Part shown: piece after piece, positions 54,152 through 63,246 of the stretch | How the letters are laid out: each line of letters starts with the position of its first letter | Position numbering within the stretch: the stretch's first letter is position 1 | NCBI GenBank assembly: GCA_036407035.1 | Contig: DASXAA010000039.1 | Coordinates: 1-64,000 of the forward strand | From: JACVRW01 sp036407035 | Lineage (GTDB): Bacteria; Actinomycetota; Thermoleophilia; Solirubrobacterales; Thermoleophilaceae | Direction: 5' to 3' | Length of the DNA stretch: 64,000 bases | Made by a program: the position numbers and the translations under genes | The notes under the pieces: model-generated | What the model was told of the DNA's origin: nothing | Database searches by the model: none | Seen by the model: the letters and a program-made list of their open reading frames with translations, nothing else

Positions 54152-56125
54152 TCAGTTGGCGCCGGGGCCCGCGAGGAACTCCGCGAGCCGCTCCGAGGCG
54201 AGCTTCAACCGCCGGAAATAGGCCGCCCGGCTGAGGTTCAGCTCGTCGGCCGCCTGCTCGTGGCTGGGGGCCGGGTCGAGGTACCCGCGCACCAGCACAC
54301 GCTGCAGCAGGCGCTCGTTCTCGGTGTCGCCGAAGGCCCGCTCGGCGGCGTCCTCGAGCAGCGCGCGCACCGACGCCGCCCGCGCCTCCACGCCGTCTCC
54401 CTGCGCCAGCGGGCTCTGCGCCAGCGCGTGCGGCACGCGCAGGTTGCGGAGCGCGTCGCGGACGACTTCCGGGTCGGCGGCGGCCGCCGCCGGCGCCGCC
54501 TCGGCCGCAGGCGCGCCCGGGTCCCACGACCCAGGCGGCGTCAGCCCGAGCTCGAGGTAGACGACGTCCCGCTGCGCGCCGAGCAGCCCGCCCTCGCCGT
54601 GGTCGAGCACGTGGCACTCGCGCAGCCGCCCCTGCGCCCACTCCATGTCCAGCTCCGGGATGTGCCGCGCGCCGATCGCCTGCGAGAACGCCTTCGCGTC
54701 CTCGCGGTCGGAGTCGATCGGCAGGTACGCGTAGCGTGGGTTGGGCAGCCCGGACCGCAGCACACCGGCCATGTTGATCATCGCCTGGATGCCGGACTGG
54801 GGGTCGCGGGTGAAGTCGATCGCGTCGCGCCAGAGGATCGCGTTGCCGTCCGGCACGTGCTCGGCCGCGTGCCCCAGCCAGGCGCCGAGCACGGGGTCCT
54901 CCCGTGCGAGCGCGGGCGCGGAGCCGGGCGTGACCGAGATCGCGAAGCCGCAGATCGCGTCGCCGGGGTCGCGGGCGATCGCCACGGTGCCGGGCGCCTC
55001 GTCGAAGAACGGGCGCGTGAGCTGCCACCACTGAGTCGCGTCGAGGGCGCCGAGCAGCAGCGCGACCTGCTCGGCGTCGCCGGGGCGCACCGCGTCGACG
55101 CGGTTGCGGACGCTCCCCTCCCAGCCGTAGAAGGCCCTGATCTCGGGCGTGCCGACCAGCTCGGCGAGGTCCACCGTGAGGATCGGCCTGCCGCCCACGG
55201 CGCGCGCGTAGAGGCTGTCGGCGATCCGCCGCCGCAGCTCGCGCTCGCGCTCCGGCTCCGCCTGCTGCATCTCTGCGCGCAGCGAGCGGCGAACGAGCTC
55301 GTGGAGCGTCACGCCGCCGCCGAGCGGCTCGGCGAAGCTGCGGGCCTCGAGCCACTCCATCGCCTCGGCGGGCGCGACGTCCGGTAGCACGTCGCGGAGC
55401 AGGTCCGCGGTGGTCACCCGCGCGATGCACGCCACCCCGAGCACGTCGCGGTGGAGGCCGTCGATCTCCGACTCGGCGAGGCGTCGCACCAGCGAGCGCA
55501 GCACCTCGCCGCCGCTGACGCCGATCCAGGACGGGTCGCCGGCGGTGTCTGCCGCGAGCGTGAGCGCGAGCGGCGAGCCGCCGGCCCAGGACACGAGCTC
55601 GCCGGCGCGCCCCGGGTCGGAGAGGCCGTGCGTGCGCAGCAGCTCGGTCGCCTCGGCCACGCTCAGCGGCCCGAGCTCCATCTCGCGCGAGAGCGTCTCC
55701 CAGCCCGCCTCGAACCAGCCGCGCTCGGGCGCCCGGCGGCCGGCGATGACCACGATCGTGTGCTCGGGGAGGCCGGGTAGGACCGTGCGGCGCAGGTGGC
55801 CGCCGAGCGCGCTCATGCGCTCGAAGGTGTCGATCAGGATCAGCGGCCGGTCGAACCTGCTCGCGGGCGCCAGCGCCTCCTCGATCGCGTCCGGGACCGG
55901 CGGCAGGTCGCGGCCCTCGACGAGGATCGGCGACCAGCCCGCCTCGCGCCCGCGGCGGGCGACCTCGCGCAGCAGCGCGCTCTTGCCGATGCCGCCCGGG
56001 CCGTGGACGAGCACGACGCTCGCGGGCGGGTCCTCCACGAACAGGTGGTCGATCAGGCCGAGCTCCGCGTGGCGGCCGACGAACGCGGCCTGGTCCCGGC
56101 GAGAGAGTCTGGTACCGAGCGTCAA
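54152..56125 (-). CDS. STAND-type ATPase regulator with C-terminal helix-turn-helix-like domain
   Basis: This 657-residue protein starts at TTG 56125. It has a P-loop VHGPGGIGKSALLREVA (Walker A 42-49), Walker B LILIDTFERM (about 95-104) and helical repeats, as in MalT/AfsR-like STAND ATPases that switch on ligand binding. Residues about 380-540 may form a GNAT-like fold (WWQLTRPFFDEAPGTVAIA, CGFAISVTPG), followed by an Ala-rich linker. The last 70 residues (SHEQAADELNLSRAAYFRRL) look like a helix-turn-helix. A palindrome at 56137-56155 just upstream may be its operator. Target genes unknown. Confidence 0.72.
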   Translation of the reverse strand: MTLGTRLSRRDQAAFVGRHAELGLIDHLFVEDPPASVVLVHGPGGIGKSALLREVARRGREAGWSPILVEGRDLPPVPDAIEEALAPASRFDRPLILIDTFERMSALGGHLRRTVLPGLPEHTIVVIAGRRAPERGWFEAGWETLSREMELGPLSVAEATELLRTHGLSDPGRAGELVSWAGGSPLALTLAADTAGDPSWIGVSGGEVLRSLVRRLAESEIDGLHRDVLGVACIARVTTADLLRDVLPDVAPAEAMEWLEARSFAEPLGGGVTLHELVRRSLRAEMQQAEPERERELRRRIADSLYARAVGGRPILTVDLAELVGTPEIRAFYGWEGSVRNRVDAVRPGDAEQVALLLGALDATQWWQLTRPFFDEAPGTVAIARDPGDAICGFAISVTPGSAPALAREDPVLGAWLGHAAEHVPDGNAILWRDAIDFTRDPQSGIQAMINMAGVLRSGLPNPRYAYLPIDSDREDAKAFSQAIGARHIPELDMEWAQGRLRECHVLDHGEGGLLGAQRDVVYLELGLTPPGSWDPGAPAAEAAPAAAAADPEVVRDALRNLRVPHALAQSPLAQGDGVEARAASVRALLEDAAERAFGDTENERLLQRVLVRGYLDPAPSHEQAADELNLSRAAYFRRLKLASERLAEFLAGPGAN

Positions 56126-56136
56126 GTTCCCCGCGT

Positions 56137-56155
56137 CTCAGCGTACATCGCTGAG
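56137..56155. promoter_or_regulatory. Palindrome upstream of the STAND regulator
   Basis: CTCAGCG-TACAT-CGCTGAG (7-5-7) lies 12 nt upstream of the TTG start and includes the stop codon of the addA-like gene. The heptamer AGCGTAC is repeated directly at 56140 and 56154. Could be an operator or a weak terminator. Confidence 0.4.
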
Positions 56156-59100
56156 CGTACGGTCCGGCTCCCAGCTGCAGAGCGCCGGTTGGCCGGGGCA
56201 GTCGGCGCAGAGGTCGCGCGACGGCTCTGAGGTCGGCACGAAGCTGCCCTCCACGACGCCGCGGGCCAGGGCGAGCAGCTCGGCCTCGAGCCGATCGGCG
56301 TCGGCCGCCTCGTAGGTCGCGACCGCCGGCTCGTCGGGTCGCTCGAGGAAGCAGTGGATCACGTCCACCTTCGGCGCCCCGGCGCGCAGCGCCGCGAGCG
56401 CGTAGACGAGCCGCTGGATCCCGTAGTCCTCGGCGCCGACCTCGCGCGGGTCGCGGCCGTCGAGCCGGTCGCTCTTGTAGTCGAGGATCAGCGTGCCGCC
56501 GTCCTCCTCGACGGCGTGCACGTCGACGACGCCGTTCACGAGCAGCGTGCGGCCGCGCGCCCCCGGCGGCGAGAGCGTGAACGCGAAAGGCAGCTCGGTG
56601 CGCACGCGCCGCGCGCCGCCGAGGCGCTCGCGCAGCCGCGAGCGCGCGAACGCGGCGGCCATCCCGGAGAGGTCGGCCACGTCCTCCACGCGCACGTCCA
56701 CGCCGTGCCGCTCGAGGGCCGCCTCGACCTCCTCGCGGGCGGGCGGCTCCGCGCTACGCAGGTCCATCCGCTCGAGCAGCTCGTGCACGAGCGTGCCGCG
56801 CAGGAGGGCGGGCAGCTCGTCGGCGGCGCGCGGCTCCTCCACCGCCGGCTCGACCGTCGCCTCCGGCCCCGGGTCGGCGCCGATCCGCAGCCGGTCGCCT
56901 CCCGGCAGGCCGAGCGCGCGCTGGAGGTAGAAGCGGTAGGAGCAGCGCTTGAACGCCTGCAGCGCCGAGTAGCTGAGGCGGCTGACCGGCAGCGCGCGCG
57001 GCGCCGGCACGCCGCCGAGCTCCAGCATCGGCTGCGCGTGCCCGTTCGCCTCCACGGGCACGGGGCGCGCCGGCCGGCGGTCATCGGCGGGCAGCACCTC
57101 GTCGACGGTGTCCGGGGTGCAGAGCGTCCAGCGCACGCGCACCTCGCGACCGTCCCAGGCGTCCACGTGCTCGCCGGAGGCGCCCTCTGCCGGCAGCCCG
57201 GCGCAGAACGAGCGCCAGGCCCAGCGCATCGGCTCGTCGAGCGGCTCGGGCTCCCGGCGCTTCTGGAGGTCCGTCGCCCCGCTCAGGATCAGGTGCTCCT
57301 GCGCCCGCGTGGCCGCCACGTAGAAGATGCGCCGCTCCTCGGCCTCGTCGGCGATCCGCTGCTCCTCGCGCAGCCGCTCGAGCCGCTCGGTGTCCACGGC
57401 GCCGCCGCCCATCGACGCGAGCCGGAGGCCGAGCCGGCCGTCCTCCGAGATCCGCAGCGCCCCGTAGTCCTCGCGGCCGTCCTTGCCGAGGTCCGCCACG
57501 CACACGACCGGGAACTCGAGGCCCTTGGCGCGGTGCACCGTCATCAGCCGCACGGCGTCGAGGTCCTCTGCCTCGAGCGGCGCCTCGCCCTCGCGCTCCT
57601 GGATGAGGTCGCGCTCGCCGACGAAGTCGATGAAGCCGCGCAGGTCGCGGCCCTCGTCGGCCTCGTACTCGCGCGCGACGCGCATCAGCTTGCGCACGTT
57701 CGCCATCCGCCGGTCGCCGGCCGGGAGCGAGAGCACGTGGCGGTCGTAGCCCGTGACGGTCACGGCCCGGTCGATCAGCGTCTCGAGCGACACCTGCGGC
57801 GCGGCGCGGCGCTCGGCCTCGAACCGGGTGACGAAGTCCGCGATGCGTGAGCGGTCGCGCTCCGGCAGCCGCTCGCGCAGCTCGGCGTCGTCGCGCAGCG
57901 TCCACCAGGCGTCGCGGCGCGACTCCCGGGCGGCGAGCCCCACCAGCGCGACCGCGTCGAGCGACGCGCCCACGAGCGGTGAGGCGAGCACCGAGTACAC
58001 CGACAGCTCGTCCAGGGGGTTCGCGAGCGCGGCGAGCCAGTGGCGCAGGTCGGCCACCTGCTGCTGGCCCCAGTAGCCGCGCCCGCCCACCACGTGCGTG
58101 GGCACGCCGCGCTCCTCGAGCGCGCGCTCGTAGAACGTCATGTGGGTGGTGGCGCGCAAAAGAAGCACCATGTCGCCGGCGGCGAAGCGGCCCTCCCGGA
58201 TCAGCTCGTCCACGCGCTTGGCGAGCAGCCGCGCCTCGCACGCGCGCCAGGGCGTGGCCGCGTGCATCGTTGGCCCGAAGGGCTCCTCCTGCCCCAGGCG
58301 CTCGTCCCAGCGCTGCTTGTGCTTGTCGACGACGAGCAGCTCCACCGAGGCGCCCGCCGCTGCGGCCGCCGCCTCCGGCGGCGGCCGCAGCGGCTCGAAG
58401 TCGCCGCCCCACAGCCGGGCGAACGCGAGGTCCACGGCGTCGAGCACCTCGGCGCGGCTGCGGAAGTTGACCGTGATCGACTCGGCGCGGCCGGCGGCGG
58501 CGGCGCGCTCGTGGTGGTCCCTGAAGACGCCGACGTCGGCGTTGCGGAAGCCGTAGATCGACTGGTTCTCGTCGCCGACGCGGAACAGGTTGTCGTCCTC
58601 CAGCAGCCCGAGCAGCTCGTTCTGGAGCGGGTTCGTGTCCTGGAACTCGTCGACGAGCACGTGGGCGAAGCGCGACCTGTACTGCTCGCGCAGGCCGGGG
58701 TCGTCGCGCAGCAGGTCGCGCGTGATCAGCTCGAGGTCCTCGAAGTCGAGCCCGGAGCGGGCGCGCTTCAGCGCCTCGTAGCGCTCGCCGTAGAGGTCGA
58801 GCAGCGCGCGCAGGAGCGTGTGGTCGAGCGCCTCGCGGTGCGCCAGGCAGATCGACAGGTAGGCGGCGAGCGCCTCCCTATAGCCCTCGCACGCGTCGGT
58901 CTGGAGCGCCTTTGCACCGCCCCTGAGCACGAGCTCCCCGAGCTCCTTGGGGTCGGCCATGTCGTCGGGCGGCAGCCGGTCGAGCAGCGTGCCGCAGCGC
59001 TCCAGCCGCTCGAGCTCGCGCTCCACGGCGGCGCCGCCGGCGCAGGCGCCGAGCTCGGCGAGGACGGCGCGCAGGGCGTCCTGCAGCCGCTCGCGCTCGC

Positions 59101-59662
59101 CGCCCGCCCGCGGCGCCGACACCTCCTCGAGCCGCGGCCGCCTCTGCCCGCGGCTGCGCAGGAGCGACCATGCGGTGTGGACCATGTCGCGCAGCCGGTC
59201 CGGCGTGTACGAGGCGACCATCGCGAGCCGGCCCGCGTCCTCACCGTGGCCGAGGAAGTCCTCGAGGGCGCGGTCGAACGCGTCCAACCCGAGCCGCTGC
59301 GACTCGAGGTCGTCGAGCACGCGGTACTCGGGATCGATCCCCGCGCTCAGGGCGTGGGCGCGCAGCACCCGCGAGCAGAAACCGTGGATCGTGGAGATCC
59401 ACGCGCCCTCCGACGCACGCGCCTCCTCGCGCCGCCCGAGGTCGAGGAAGCGGCGCCGCACGCGCGTGCGCATCTCGCTGGCGGCCTTCTCGGTGAAGGT
59501 GATCGCGAGCACCCCGTCGACGGGCGCGCCGTCCTCCAGCACCGCTCGCACGAAGCGCTCCACGAGCACGGTCGTCTTGCCGGTGCCGGCCCCGGCGCGC
59601 ACCAGCAGCGAGCCGTCGCGGCGTCCGACCGCGCGCTCCTGCTCCGGGGTCAGCGTCCTCAC
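56138..59662 (-). CDS. AddA/AdnB-like UvrD helicase with Fe-S PD-(D/E)XK nuclease
   Basis: This 1174-residue subunit unwinds and resects DNA ends during recombinational repair. Helicase motifs are complete: RAGAGTGKTTVL (Walker A 24-31), LVDEFQDTNPLQNEL (II), GDENQSIYGFR (III), VRLMTVHRAKGLEFP (V) and FYVAATRAQEHLIL (VI). The C-terminal nuclease has VNGVVDVHA, LILDYKSDRLDG and GIQRLVYALA. A first Cys in FKRCSYRFYL and three near the end (LCADCPGQPALC) match the Fe-S frame of AddB-type nucleases. Start GTG 59662 overlaps the AddB-like stop (GTGA). Together they replace RecBCD. Confidence 0.9.
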   Translation of the reverse strand: MRTLTPEQERAVGRRDGSLLVRAGAGTGKTTVLVERFVRAVLEDGAPVDGVLAITFTEKAASEMRTRVRRRFLDLGRREEARASEGAWISTIHGFCSRVLRAHALSAGIDPEYRVLDDLESQRLGLDAFDRALEDFLGHGEDAGRLAMVASYTPDRLRDMVHTAWSLLRSRGQRRPRLEEVSAPRAGGERERLQDALRAVLAELGACAGGAAVERELERLERCGTLLDRLPPDDMADPKELGELVLRGGAKALQTDACEGYREALAAYLSICLAHREALDHTLLRALLDLYGERYEALKRARSGLDFEDLELITRDLLRDDPGLREQYRSRFAHVLVDEFQDTNPLQNELLGLLEDDNLFRVGDENQSIYGFRNADVGVFRDHHERAAAAGRAESITVNFRSRAEVLDAVDLAFARLWGGDFEPLRPPPEAAAAAAGASVELLVVDKHKQRWDERLGQEEPFGPTMHAATPWRACEARLLAKRVDELIREGRFAAGDMVLLLRATTHMTFYERALEERGVPTHVVGGRGYWGQQQVADLRHWLAALANPLDELSVYSVLASPLVGASLDAVALVGLAARESRRDAWWTLRDDAELRERLPERDRSRIADFVTRFEAERRAAPQVSLETLIDRAVTVTGYDRHVLSLPAGDRRMANVRKLMRVAREYEADEGRDLRGFIDFVGERDLIQEREGEAPLEAEDLDAVRLMTVHRAKGLEFPVVCVADLGKDGREDYGALRISEDGRLGLRLASMGGGAVDTERLERLREEQRIADEAEERRIFYVAATRAQEHLILSGATDLQKRREPEPLDEPMRWAWRSFCAGLPAEGASGEHVDAWDGREVRVRWTLCTPDTVDEVLPADDRRPARPVPVEANGHAQPMLELGGVPAPRALPVSRLSYSALQAFKRCSYRFYLQRALGLPGGDRLRIGADPGPEATVEPAVEEPRAADELPALLRGTLVHELLERMDLRSAEPPAREEVEAALERHGVDVRVEDVADLSGMAAAFARSRLRERLGGARRVRTELPFAFTLSPPGARGRTLLVNGVVDVHAVEEDGGTLILDYKSDRLDGRDPREVGAEDYGIQRLVYALAALRAGAPKVDVIHCFLERPDEPAVATYEAADADRLEAELLALARGVVEGSFVPTSEPSRDLCADCPGQPALCSWEPDRTLSDVR

Positions 59663-62550
59663 GACTCGCTCCTGCAGATCGACGGGTACGAGCACTCGCC
59701 GTTCCAGGCGCAGCTGTCGGGCGAGCGGCACAGCTCGCCGCGGCGCATGCGGCCGGCGGTCTCCGCGATCCGCTCGCGTGCCCACTCGAGGCGCTCCTCG
59801 AACTCCTCGCGCGGCAGCCGGTCGTTCGAGAAGAACCCGGTGCCGAGCTCGGCCACGTCGTCGTCCACCATCCCGCGCGGCCGGCGTTCGCGGCCGCCCA
59901 GCGCGACGTATACGCCGCCGGCGGGACGCAGCCCGAGCAGCTCCCTCACGGCGAGCATGTAGAGGGCGGCCTGGAAGCGGTTCTCGGACTCCCAGGACGC
60001 GACCTTGTAGCGGTCGACCGAGCGGCCGCTCTTGTAGTCGCGCACCAGCGCCATCCCGTCGTTGGTGTCCACGCGGTCGATCCGCCCGGTCACCTTCACG
60101 CCGCCGATCTCCACGGCCTCGAACGGGAACTCGAGGTGCTCGGGCTCGAACGCGACGTCGGACTCGGCCTCGTAGCGCAGGAAGCGCAGCAGGTCGAACT
60201 CGAGCCGGCGCGTGGCGGCGCGCACGCGCGTCTGCTTCGGCGACAGGCGGAACTCCGAGTGCTGGGCGCGCAGCTCCTCGAGCAGGATGCGCTCCGCCTC
60301 CGGCAGGTTCTCGGGCGTGACGCGCCGCGCGCCGGTGCGCTCGCGCAGCCTGCGGTAGGTCGCCTCTAGCACCGCGTGCACGTAGCTGCCGCGGACCATG
60401 GCCTCGGGATCCGGCTCGAGCGCCTTCGGCTTCAGGAGGTCGTCCACCAGCCACTTGACCGGGCAGTCGGCGAAGCGCTCGAGCGCGCCCGCGGCGACGG
60501 CCTCGCGCGCGGCCAGGGCCGCCAGCAGCGGCTCGGCCGAGAGCGGCGCCGGCGCCGGCTCCTCACGGCGCGGCCCGCGCAGCGCCAGGGCGCGGTCCCA
60601 CTCGGCGGCGGTCGGCGCCTCGTCCGGCTCCCATGTGACGTCCGAGAGCGAGCGGCGGCGGCTCGGGAGCTCGCCGAACAGCTCGCGGACGTCGTCCAGG
60701 AAGAACGACGGCGCCTGCGGGTTGCCCTCCTCGTCGCAGTAGCGCGCGCTCAGCACGAGCAGGTCCTCCGCGCGGGAGGCGCAGACGTAGAAGAGGTAGC
60801 GCTCGCGGTCGAGCCGGTCCTCGCGCATCGGCAGCACGAGGCCGCTGGCCTGCGCGATCGCGCGCCGGTCCTCGTCGGGGAGGAACGGCTCCGGCGAGGC
60901 GCCGCGCGGGAACTCGGCCTCCTCCAGCCCGCAGACGAAGACCGAGTGGAACCGCCGCGCCCGGATCGCCCCCGGGTCGGCCACCTGCACGCGATCCGGC
61001 TGCGGCGGCTCGCCCACGTCCACGCACAGCTCCGCCAGCAGCTGGTGCACGCGCGCGCGGTCGAGGCGGACGCCGGCGTCCGAGCCGAGCAGCGAGTGGA
61101 GCCCGCGCAGCGCCTCGTGCACGGCCTTGAAGGCGCGCGGGTCCTCGAGCTCGGGGCCGGCGAGGATGTGGGCGCGGCGGCGGTACGGACCGGCGAACAG
61201 CCGCTGCAGCGAGCGGTCGAGCTCCTCGACGTAGGCGGCGACGGTGGGCGCGCCCGCGAGCCGGTCGATCTCCTCGATCGGCCAGTTGCGCTCCTCCCAC
61301 AGCGCGCGCGCCGCCGCGGCGGTGAGCGCGCCCTCGCGGCGCACCCGCGCCTCGAGGCGGTCGGCCAGGCCGGGCTGGTCGAGCCTGCCGGGCGTGCGCA
61401 GGTACGCGAGCAGGTCCTCGGCCACGCCGTCCGGTCCCGCGCACCGCATGAGGGCCAGCAGCCCGCGGCCGAGGCCCGTGTGGCCGAGCGGCACCGAGCG
61501 GTCCATCGAGTACGGGATGCCGTATGCGGCGAACACCTGCTCCACGAGCGACGCGTAGCGGCCGGGCTCGCGGAACACGATCGCGATGTCGCCGGGCTCG
61601 ACGCCGTCGCGCAGCAGCCCCAGCACCTCCGCGGCGGCCAGCTCCACCTCGGCGCGCTCGCCGCCCGCCTCGTGCACCCGCACCGCCCGGCCGGCGTCGG
61701 CCGGCCGGCCGGGATCGAGCTCGAACAGCCCCCGCTCGACGCGGTGCAGGGCGTCCCGCGAGGCGGCCGCGTAGTGGTCGTCGAGCGGCGCGAGCGCGGT
61801 CTCCTCGGCGCCGCGCGCGAGCAGCTCGGCGTGGATTCCGGCCACCGCCTTGAACGCGAGCCGGCCGGGCTCGAACGGCAGCGACACCACCACGTCGGCG
61901 CCGCAGCGGACGCCGATCGTGTCGAGCGCGTCGAGCTCCAGCGGGGTGAAGTCGTCGAACCCGTAGACGAACAGCGGCGTGCCGCCCCAGCGCTCGGGCG
62001 CGGCCCGCAGGGCGTCGAGCGCGCGCCAGGCGAACAGCTCCGGATCTGCGAGCCCGGCGGCGTCGAGCCCGCGCCGGTAGCCGGAGTAGATCGCCGCGAC
62101 CTCCTCGGCGTACGCCCGCCGCGGGCCGTCGCCGGCCCAGTCGCGCAGCGCGCGGGTGAAGCGGCCCGGGTCGTTGTCGGGGATGCGCTCCACCTCCGCC
62201 ACGAACCGCGCCGCCGCGCGCACGAACCCCGGCTGGCCGGCCGACTCTGCCAGCGCGCTGAGGCGGGCGCGGCGCACGGCCTCCTCGACGATCAGCTCGC
62301 GCTGGACGTCGGACGCGACCGGCTCGCGGTACCCGGCGCGGTCGGCGATCTCGCGGAAGAGCCAGTCGAAGCGCAGGACGGCGGCGCCGAACACGGCGCC
62401 GCGCTCGGCCAGCTCGCGCTGGGCGTGCTCCACGTCGCCGAACGCGGGCACCACGAGAATCGGCTCGTCGTCGAGCCGCCGCCTCAGCCCGCCCAGCACC
62501 TCGCCCGCCTTGGCGGCGTTCGCGGGGCCCGTGACAAGCCGAATGGGCAT
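59659..62550 (-). CDS. AddB/AdnA-like helicase-nuclease partner subunit
   Basis: This 963-residue protein pairs with the helicase encoded next. At its start RLVTGPANAAKAGEVL stands where a Walker A should be; Ala follows the Lys, so ATP use is doubtful, as in motor-dead AddB subunits. UvrD-like parts appear as VFVCGLEEAEFPRG and RYLFYVCASRAEDLLVL. The nuclease has GRIDRVDTND, LVRDYKSGRSVD and a Gln in NRFQAALYML. Cys residues in RFADCPVKWLVDDLL and CRSPDSCAWNGECSYPSIC can hold a 4Fe-4S cluster. Start ATG 62550, 14 nt after the preceding gene. Confidence 0.87.
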   Translation of the reverse strand: MPIRLVTGPANAAKAGEVLGGLRRRLDDEPILVVPAFGDVEHAQRELAERGAVFGAAVLRFDWLFREIADRAGYREPVASDVQRELIVEEAVRRARLSALAESAGQPGFVRAAARFVAEVERIPDNDPGRFTRALRDWAGDGPRRAYAEEVAAIYSGYRRGLDAAGLADPELFAWRALDALRAAPERWGGTPLFVYGFDDFTPLELDALDTIGVRCGADVVVSLPFEPGRLAFKAVAGIHAELLARGAEETALAPLDDHYAAASRDALHRVERGLFELDPGRPADAGRAVRVHEAGGERAEVELAAAEVLGLLRDGVEPGDIAIVFREPGRYASLVEQVFAAYGIPYSMDRSVPLGHTGLGRGLLALMRCAGPDGVAEDLLAYLRTPGRLDQPGLADRLEARVRREGALTAAAARALWEERNWPIEEIDRLAGAPTVAAYVEELDRSLQRLFAGPYRRRAHILAGPELEDPRAFKAVHEALRGLHSLLGSDAGVRLDRARVHQLLAELCVDVGEPPQPDRVQVADPGAIRARRFHSVFVCGLEEAEFPRGASPEPFLPDEDRRAIAQASGLVLPMREDRLDRERYLFYVCASRAEDLLVLSARYCDEEGNPQAPSFFLDDVRELFGELPSRRRSLSDVTWEPDEAPTAAEWDRALALRGPRREEPAPAPLSAEPLLAALAAREAVAAGALERFADCPVKWLVDDLLKPKALEPDPEAMVRGSYVHAVLEATYRRLRERTGARRVTPENLPEAERILLEELRAQHSEFRLSPKQTRVRAATRRLEFDLLRFLRYEAESDVAFEPEHLEFPFEAVEIGGVKVTGRIDRVDTNDGMALVRDYKSGRSVDRYKVASWESENRFQAALYMLAVRELLGLRPAGGVYVALGGRERRPRGMVDDDVAELGTGFFSNDRLPREEFEERLEWARERIAETAGRMRRGELCRSPDSCAWNGECSYPSICRSES

Positions 62551-62564
62551 CGCCCTGAGTGTCG

Positions 62565-63197
62565 CTACGGGGTCGGCTGTCCTGACGCGAGCACGCCCTG
62601 CCGCCCGGCGGCGGCGAGGGCGTCGGCGAAGCGGCCGCCCGGAAGCAGCACGGGCGCCTCCTGCAGCTCCCAGCCGTGGTTCGGCCGCAGGATCCAGCGC
62701 GCGATCCGCAGCCGGCCGTCGTCCAGCCGCTCCACCCTCAGCTCGTCCTTCAGCTCGCCGGAGCGACCCGGGCTGGCGCCGAAGGCGCCCTCCGGCGCGG
62801 CCCCCGACCCGTTCGAGAGAGCCTCGCGCAGGACCTCGGCCTCGCGCTCCGCGAACAGGTCCTGCTCCATCGCCGCCGTGAGCATCGCGGGCAGATCGGC
62901 CGCGGCGAGCACCGGGGCGCGCCGCTCGATGCCGCCGGCGAGCCACGCCGCCAGGCGCAGGCCGCCGGGTACCCGCTCGAGCCGGATCTCATGACTGCCG
63001 TACGGGCCGGCCGAGGCGTACGGTCCGCGCGCCACGCGGGCGGTCGTCTGCTGGACGGCGCGCGTGCTGTGGCGACCGGTCTTGACGGTCGTGGTCCGCG
63101 GGCGCGGCGCGGGCTTGCGGTTGGGGTCGAGCACCGTGCCCTTGGAGCAGATGGGGCAGTCCGAGATGAAGCGGTTGTGGCGGCAGAAGAGCGACAC
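62565..63197 (-). CDS. Unknown protein with N-terminal Cys motif
   Basis: No function is recognised for this 210-residue protein. The N-terminus CRHNRFISDCPICSKGTV has a C-x8-C-x2-C pattern that may bind zinc. A basic, Pro-rich linker (NRKPAPRPRTTTVKTGRH) follows and then two copies of a small beta-alpha unit: IRLERVPGGLRLAAWLAGG and LRVERLDDGRLRIARWIL, each followed by APVL and a helix, so the protein contains an internal duplication. It lies 14 nt upstream of the addB-like gene on the same strand, which suggests a role with DNA repair. Confidence 0.68.
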   Translation of the reverse strand: MSLFCRHNRFISDCPICSKGTVLDPNRKPAPRPRTTTVKTGRHSTRAVQQTTARVARGPYASAGPYGSHEIRLERVPGGLRLAAWLAGGIERRAPVLAAADLPAMLTAAMEQDLFAEREAEVLREALSNGSGAAPEGAFGASPGRSGELKDELRVERLDDGRLRIARWILRPNHGWELQEAPVLLPGGRFADALAAAGRQGVLASGQPTP

Positions 63198-63246
63198 CTC
63201 CCCTCAGACTATCTCCGCCGCGCGCGGATGCTGTAACCATCTGCAG

